Assembly: GCA_014904845.1 (NCBI GenBank)
Contig: MU119392.1
Span: 1-64,000 of the forward strand
Reading direction: 5' to 3'
DNA from: Acephala macrosclerotiorum
Lineage: Eukaryota; Ascomycota; Leotiomycetes; Helotiales; Mollisiaceae
Length of the DNA stretch: 64,000 bases
Shown here: positions 58,095 to 64,000 of the stretch, piece by piece
How positions within the stretch are numbered: the stretch's first letter is position 1
Layout of the letters: every line of letters begins with the position of its first letter
Notes under the pieces: generated by a model
What the model saw: only the letters and a program-made list of their open reading frames with translations
What the model was told of the DNA's origin: nothing
Databases searched by the model: none
Translations under genes and position numbers: made by a program

Positions 58095-60015
58095 CTAGCA
58101 GAAGATCTTGTAAATCCTCTTCCACCTCGGCAGCGCCATTCTCTCCTGCCTCTCAGCTTCAATCAAAGCCGGAGTATCAATCTCTCGTCTTCCAGTCACA
58201 AGATCCATATCCTTCGCCCTCATAAACGGAGTCTTATAATAAATCTTATACGGAATATAAAACACAATCACCACCGGCGCAGCAAGATACGCCAAGAAGA
58301 AATTCTTCGCAATCCCACTCGCGGTATAGGTCCCATACGCAATCGGCCACGCCGCAGTCCAAAACTGCGCTATCAGAACCAAACAATTAAGGATAAATCC
58401 TAGCCAAGACCCATAGACGCCTACTTGAGAACGAAAAGCTAGCTCGTCGAGAGAATGGCCTTGGAGTTTCCAGGCGCGGCGGAAGCGGATGTGGGCTAGG
58501 CAGATGGAACCCCAGGTGAAGATTGAAGAGAGGCCGGAGAGGGAGTAGAGCCAGTTTAGGGCTGTGTCGGCTGTTTCTTGACCACCGGCTACAACATAGC
58601 AGAGGAGGCCTAGGACGGAGGCGAAGATGATTGCGAAGAGGGGACGACCTTGTCTATCGATATAGGCGAGGAAGTGAGGGGCTTGTCTCTGCTCTGCGAG
58701 GGCCGCAAGAGTGCGGGAGGAGCCGTAGATGGATGAATTTCCGACAGAGAGGACGGCGATGAGGATAACTACGTTCATGACTGATGGCAAGCCTGAGATG
58801 CCAGCATTGTTGATTGCAATGACGAATGGAGAGGCTTTGGCATCGTCTGAGGATGTACCGAGAAGACGAGAATCGCCGTAGGGAACGAGGAGGGAGACGA
58901 TGGTGAGCGCAACCATATAGAAGAGACAGATTCTCCAGAAGACTTGCTTGATGGCTGTTGGGAGTGTCTTACGTGGGTTATCAGCTTCTGCTGCAGCAAG
59001 ACCGACCAATTCCGTTCCAGCGAAGGAGAAAGCTGCTGTCACGAAGACTGAGCAAAGACCCTTGAACCCGGAATGGAATGCGCCGGAGGCAATAGATCCT
59101 GGTGCCTGTCCGCCCTGGGTGTATCCTGGGTAATCGGCGGGCACGCTGTTGGGTTGCCAGTATCGGCCTCCAATGTATCCCCCTTCTGGACCACCTCCAC
59201 AATTCAGGACGATACCGAGAATAATGAACCCAATGACAGCAATAACTTTAATAATAGCGAAGACGAACTCAGCCTCTCCGTACCCGCGAACACCAAAGAA
59301 GTTAATCACAATAATGACCACCAAAAAGATCGTTACCCAAGCTGCAGAATTCGTATCAGCAGCTCCAGGCCAGAACCCCAGTGTGATGGATGCAGCGACA
59401 ATTTCAAGCGGAAGAACCACAAGCCATTGGATAGCATAGTTCCACCCCATCGCGAATCCCCATGCAGGGTCCAAAAATCGAGTCGAATAAGCGGAGAAAG
59501 ATCCCGAGACGGGGAAGATAACGGCCATTTCACCCAAGGCTTGAACGGTACAGAACATGAGGATACCGATGATTCCGTATGCGATGATTAGGGATGCTGG
59601 ACCACCCTGCGAGAGGGCAGCACCGGATGTGACGAAGAGACCGGTACCTGGAAACCATCAATCGCCTGGAACCAAATCTTATCGATATTATTTTCATAGG
59701 GCTGAACTCACCAATGGAACCACCAATGGCAATCATTTGCATATGTCTCCCCTTCAACTTCCTCGCCAACCCCGAGTTCGCGGTCGCCTCGGCCGCAGCC
59801 CGGTGATCGAATCCGGCGCCAGTCCCCGTCTCCGCAGCTTTTGTGACCATCGCATTTGGATCGCGCTTGAAGCTGTCAACGAATCTTCGCGTCCATGGTT
59901 CTCTGTGTGTTGCTTGGCCGCCATTATTCCAGTCGAGATCGGGGGGACTGCCATAAGATTTGTTGCCTGAGCCTTTCTCTTCGTCGGATCCGGCGCCGAA
60001 TTGGACGGCTGACAT
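58095..60015 (-). CDS. Amino-acid permease (APC/YAT family)
   Basis: Two minus-strand exons, 59712-60015 and 58095-59647, with a 64-bp intron, give 618 residues. A ~95-residue cytosolic N-terminus is followed by 12 hydrophobic segments. The first helix region reads MIAIGGSIGTGLFVTSGAAL across the intron, the family's substrate-binding GS/TG motif. Other landmarks are LGEMAVIFPVSGSFSAYSTRF, GWNYAIQWLVVLPLEIVAA, FFGVRGYGEAEF, SFAGTELVGLAAAEADNPRK and YGSSRTLAALAEQ. This is a plasma-membrane proton symporter of the general amino-acid permease type; the specific substrate cannot be assigned. No lesion is seen. GATA motifs upstream hint at nitrogen control. Confidence 0.93.
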
Positions 60016-60277
60016 GTTGGGCGTGTGACGTTATTCGGGTGCCTGTGTGAGTCTCCTGGGCGAACAGTGATTGCTGTCCTGATGCAGCGAGGCCAAGGAG
60101 AGTCAAGTCCAAGAACTGTCCAAGATACCTTGAGGAGAGGGAGGTCGTCCTCTTAAACAGACAGGATAACAGGTGATATTGGCCCTCACTCAATGATGTC
60201 CTTTCTCCGCAGCCTTCCCAAGCGCCGCATCGATGCTGTCGACCTTCCCCATCCGTTCAAGGTCTTGAGTATTAGCG

Positions 60278-60286
60278 TTATCTATC
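60278..60286 (-). promoter_or_regulatory. Paired GATA sites upstream of permease
   Basis: On the permease strand the sequence reads GATAGATAA about 265 bp before the start codon; another GATAA (plus strand) lies at 60165-60169. AreA/NIT2-type nitrogen regulators bind GATA pairs. That this pair is used is inference. Confidence 0.3.
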
Positions 60287-61335
60287 AGTCACGTTATGAC
60301 GCTGATCTTGACTCATATTCCTATACTGTTCTCGTACTAATTTCCGTTCGTTGGCAATAGTATTACCACAGAAATGCTTCTCGAAGACAAAAGAGCAAAT
60401 GACATGAGAGGCGCATATCAGCACTAGGGATTTTCTTACGACATAGCGCGTACTAGGGAGAGGTGCCAACGCTTGAATTGCGGGGACTCGTCGCCGCACA
60501 GCGCCACAGAGCCACAGAAAACGCCAAGGGGCCATGCCGCAGATGCTTGCATGCGGCCCGCTGATCGTACTGATGCCATCTCTCATGACAAAAGTGGGTG
60601 CGATGGCTGGTCGGAGGATAGAGAGGGAAAAGGAGGTCGCGACGGAGCCAATAGGGTAGGTGTTGATAATTGTCCTGACGGTCATCGTTGCCAATCTGTG
60701 GGGAAGGAGGCCATCGACTGCAAGGCATGCAACGGAACCTGGTGCCGAGCGCCCTCTGCTGGAGGGATCATGCTGAGAAGGGTCGTCTTCGCTGCGACTT
60801 CGCAGCTTCGAGAGGAAATTTCTGCTGCTGATAAATGAGGGGTTGCGAAGGATTCTGCGTGGGGTGCTTGCGTGCGTTTGTGGATGAAGAGATGAAGAAG
60901 AAGAAAAAGAAAATTGGAAGGTCGAAGTTGAGGTTGTCAAGCCTTGGCGGGAAATGAACCGAATTTGCTCTGGTCTGACAGGGGCCGAACGTTTCCCAAC
61001 CTCCAAATCGTTCCGTCTTACCCAGACGACTGCGTTGTTACCTTTCTCTAGAAAGAACGGAGGAGGATGGTAGTTCCATCAATCATTCATATCGACGTTG
61101 CCATTCGGACTTCCCGATGTTCTTATCAATTTTGGGTACTCTTCGTGGAATTTGCGTTGGTGGTCTGCTCGTTCGAGGATTGATGTTAAGCGCGTCATCC
61201 GCCACCTTTTTTCAAAGGAATTCGCCATGAGACTCTCAAGTTCCGATCCATTTCGATAAGATGAAGACGCTTTCGAGTTGTCTTCCAAGTAGCTCGAGGG
61301 AGAAGAGACCCATTCGAAGACTTCACAAGCATGAT

Positions 61336-61352
61336 CACGTGCAATTCACGTG
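61336..61352. promoter_or_regulatory. Paired CACGTG sites upstream of PLA2
   Basis: Two CACGTG palindromes start at 61336 and 61347, 11 bp apart (one helical turn), about 370 bp before the phospholipase start codon. CACGTG is bound by bHLH regulators such as Cbf1. Use here is inference. Confidence 0.35.
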
Positions 61353-61722
61353 TCTGTCATCTTTTGTGGAGAGCTTCGCCACATCCCTTGCCAAAAGCAG
61401 AAGATTTAATGCTGATAGCTTTTAATGAGGAAGATGTGCTGAGGAAATATTTCATAAGTATGAGTACTCTTGGCAGCAAGTCACGCTGCCCCGACACGGT
61501 GCCGGGATCATGTCTCTCATGGGTTCATACCGTGCCCGCATTTCTATGTGAGATACGAATCAAAGATTTGCGGTTTTTAGCAATTCAGAGGGTACATCAA
61601 TTCTTCAAAGAATTCTTTTTACACTGTTTGCAACGAGGATTTCTAGGTCCTTTCAATTCATGGAACATTCTCACCTGGAAAGCGTACGAGAAGATTGAAA
61701 CTTCTAGCGAGCTACTGCCAAC

Positions 61723-63923
61723 ATGTCTACCTACGCGTAAGTGTCCTTTCCTCTTTTCCAAGTGCACAAGCTGACTTTGGCAGAAAATATAACCCCAACC
61801 GCGAGTCCGAGACAGCGGAACAGCAAGCCTACGAGCAAGAAATGCTCGCAGCTCTGCGTCAACGGCACCAATTCGAGCCCGAATCATCTCTCGACGAGCC
61901 CAACGCCCCCAAAGACAAGGCCCTCCCCGAGGAAGGAAGCAAGTCCATCTTTCGCCACTCCAAACCATCTTCAAATTCAGGCTCAAACTCCAAGGACTTC
62001 TGGAACAACGTAATCAAACCCGCCTTCCCCGAAGCAACCACCGACATCTCCATCCTCAAATCAGCGCTCACCATCCAATCAAACACCAAATCTGACATCC
62101 ACGACACCACTCGCTACCCCGAAGTAGCTCATATCGCTGAAGTCCGTCGAGGACTCAATCTCTGCTCGTCCGAACGGCGATTCCTGGCTGACAGGAATCT
62201 CAGAGTCCGAACCGCCTTCGCAAAGTATCTCGGCTTGAACCCAGAAGACGTCCATCCGGACGACATCCCCATCGTTGGATTTGGAGGTAGCGGCGGTGGT
62301 TTCCGAGCCCTAATTGCCATGCTCGGCTACTCGGAAGAAATGAAGCGCTCCGGCCTCTGGGACGTCCTCACTTACGTAGCCGGCGTCTCTGGATCCTGCT
62401 GGGCATTAGCAGCATACTATACTTTCGGTGAAGCCAGCATGGCGAGGACTATCGACAATTACAAGCATCGTCTGTCACCCCACCATCCTCTCTCCGCAGA
62501 TGCGATTCGAAAACTGCTCACGACTCATGATGGGCCGTATGCTACGTTGGCTCCGGTGGCGATTAAGCAACATAGTGGGTTGCATGCTGTGCCTATGGAT
62601 TACTATTCCGTGTTCCTCACTGGATATGTTTTCATCCACGCTGATCGCGAGACGGGAAAGGATGTAGCGGGTCATAGAAAGACGTGGTACAAGTGGTCCC
62701 AAGCAATCGAGCACCTCCAACATAGCTCTGAACCCCTCCCAATCCTCACCGCAATCCGGCATGAACGCCCCTGGAAAGATTGGGTAGACAAAGACAACGC
62801 GTTCTCATCCGACTTCGCAGAAGATGAGAAGAATCAAGAGAAAGATGCGTGGTTCCAATGGTTCGAGATGACGCCTTTCGAGGTCGGATGCGATGAGCTT
62901 GAGGCTTGGGTTCCGACGTGGGGTTTTGGGAGACCGTTTGAAGTGGGGAGGAGTACTATACAACTCCCTGAGCAGTCATTGTCGTTATTGCTTGGTCTTG
63001 CAACAGGTGCTCCAGCCGGCCCCCTCGAATCTTACCTCGCGACTATCAAACGCGCACTTCCGCAAAACTTTATAGGGGAATCGGTGAAAGGGGTAGCGAG
63101 CAAGGTGAGCAAGATGTGGGGTAAGAAAGGAACAGAAGAATTCACAAATCATCATCCTCTCCACGCCTCAAACGAACACAATTTCCTTTACCATTACTCC
63201 AAACTGGAGCCAGGACAAGTGCGTCCTCCTGGACTCGAGAACTCACCAAGAATTCATTTGGTAGATGCGGGTATGGACAACAATTGTCCTACCTATCCCT
63301 TGCTTCGGCCTGAGAGAGAGGTAGATGTTATTCTCAACATGGACGCCTCATCCGATGTCCTAAAAGATACGTTCGTCGAACGCGCTGATCAGATCGGCTC
63401 CAGGCGGGGGTTGAAGTTTACGAAGCGCAACCCTGAATTAAAGCCGAAGCAGAATGAGAAGGTTCCAGATCGCTTCCAGGGGATGTACGCTCAGATATAC
63501 GACGGGACTCTGTGCGAGCGCCCTGCGACTGTCAAAGACTCGTACGGGCATACGGTAACGAATCCTCCTGCGCCGACTTGTCATCAGGACTGTACAATGA
63601 TTTACATGCCCCTCCTCCCCAACGAGAAGGCTATTCCGGATTTCGATCCGAGTACGGCGAAGTTTTCGGGAAGCTACAATCTGGTTTGGACGCCAGAGCA
63701 GATCGATATGCTCGTGAAGCTCAGTGCTCAGAATTTCAGGGACGGGGAAGCGACGATTAAGCAGACGCTGAGGGAGGCTTGGTTGAGGAAGAAGGCCATT
63801 AGGGAAGGGAATTCAGGGAAGCCTAGTGCGTATCAGCACCATGAACAGGAATACTCGACTTCCAGCTTTCAGCAGTACACCTCAACTTCAATAACAACTC
63901 AACGACCAGATAGCTATCCATGA
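61723..63923 (+). CDS. Cytosolic-type phospholipase A2 / lysophospholipase
   Basis: A 14-bp first exon (61723-61736, MSTY) and exon 2 (61784-63923), joined by a 47-bp intron, give 717 residues. The catalytic domain is of the cPLA2 group (PF01735): the oxyanion Gly-rich GFGGSGGGFRAL near residue 170, the nucleophile in GVSGSC with Ser207, and the catalytic Asp in LVDAGMDNNCP at about Asp499. The enzyme hydrolyses fatty acyl esters from phospholipids. No signal peptide is present, so it acts in the cytosol or at internal membranes, unlike secreted yeast phospholipase B. The start is chosen because the first exon puts AKYNPNRESE in frame without a long non-homologous extension. The C-terminus is Ser/Thr/Gln-rich. 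No lesions. Confidence 0.9.
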
Positions 63924-64000
63924 TCAGAGCCAGCAGAACACTATAATCCTAAAGTACTAATATAAATCTTATAAATGGACATACCTCGATACAACTCCTC
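63924..64000. other. 3' flank of PLA2 gene
   Basis: 77 bp to the window end; nothing recognised. Confidence 0.6.

Larger units (their letters stand above)
60016..61722. other. Divergent promoter region, permease/PLA2
   Basis: 1.7 kb between the divergent permease and phospholipase genes. A minus-strand frame of 242 codons (60278-61006) is Ser/Arg-rich with no domain pattern and starts in the likely 5' untranslated region. Confidence 0.5.

Noticed and set aside
57577..58162. Two minus-strand frames after the permease, one with CVRC and CQQC pairs
   Set aside because: They overlap the permease end in another frame and neither begins nor ends like a gene. The Cys pairs are tempting but isolated.
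60278..61006. 242-codon minus-strand frame upstream of the permease
   Set aside because: Low-complexity Ser/Arg content, no domain pattern, lies in the shared promoter region; possible but not supportable.
1..64000. CRISPR arrays, bacterial operons, phage or plasmid features
   Set aside because: Introns, RIP and fungal gene families show a nuclear fungal sequence; no regularly spaced repeats were seen. I could not reliably identify any tRNA or rRNA gene by eye.

Overview
The window looks like nuclear DNA from a filamentous ascomycete (Pezizomycotina, possibly Leotiomycetes; the class is my inference). Genes carry short introns of about 50-65 bp with GT..AG ends and CTAAC-like branch sites. 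The gene families are typical of moulds: RTA1, GMC oxidoreductase, AA9, Sulfotransfer_4, 2-exon amino-acid permease, PLA2_B, ERG28. There is an AT-rich isochore of the kind left by repeat-induced point mutation (RIP). I ran no searches; every family name comes from motifs I could read.

Layout. 1-7.85 kb is a gene-free AT-rich isochore. It contains a decayed LTR retrotransposon (1959-7559) with two ~205-bp LTRs and a matching 5-bp target duplication. 8-12.7 kb holds a broken Kelch-like membrane protein, an intact O-fucosyltransferase-like gene and an intact RTA1-like gene. 14.6-20.3 kb holds three adjacent broken metabolic genes: an SDR, a DUR3-like transporter and an FMN-dependent monooxygenase. 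20.3-25.8 kb is a Copia element with a 122-bp LTR, a 5-bp target duplication and a 625-bp assembly gap. 26.2-28.0 kb is an intact secreted GMC oxidoreductase. 28.6-33.4 kb has two MITEs, one of them inside a coding remnant, and a broken AA9 LPMO. 34.6-36.5 kb has an intact DUF4202 gene and a broken MetE-like gene. 37.1-43.8 kb has three F-box-like genes on one strand, a third MITE-like element, and an intact sulfotransferase. 44.5-49.2 kb has ERG28, a broken sulfotransferase paralogue, a small cysteine-rich secreted protein and a broken ATP-grasp gene. 49.2-54.0 kb is AT-rich and repeat-laden, with a broken membrane-protein gene, an element with long terminal inverted repeats and a P450 tail. 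54.3-63.9 kb is healthier, with a 780-aa Ser-rich protein, an amino-acid permease and a cytosolic-type phospholipase A2.

The main theme is decay. About ten of the roughly twenty-three recognisable genes carry frameshifts, stops or truncations, while their neighbours are perfectly open. The lesions in transposons are nearly all C:G to T:A transitions. The lesions in host genes are mostly single-base deletions. This suggests two separate processes, or, for the single-base deletions, possible assembly error. I found no clear novel multi-gene system. The best leads are the MITE that splits a 105-codon reading frame, the Copia element whose internal stops nearly all fit Trp/Gln transitions, the lost transporter-oxidase cluster and the local F-box family.
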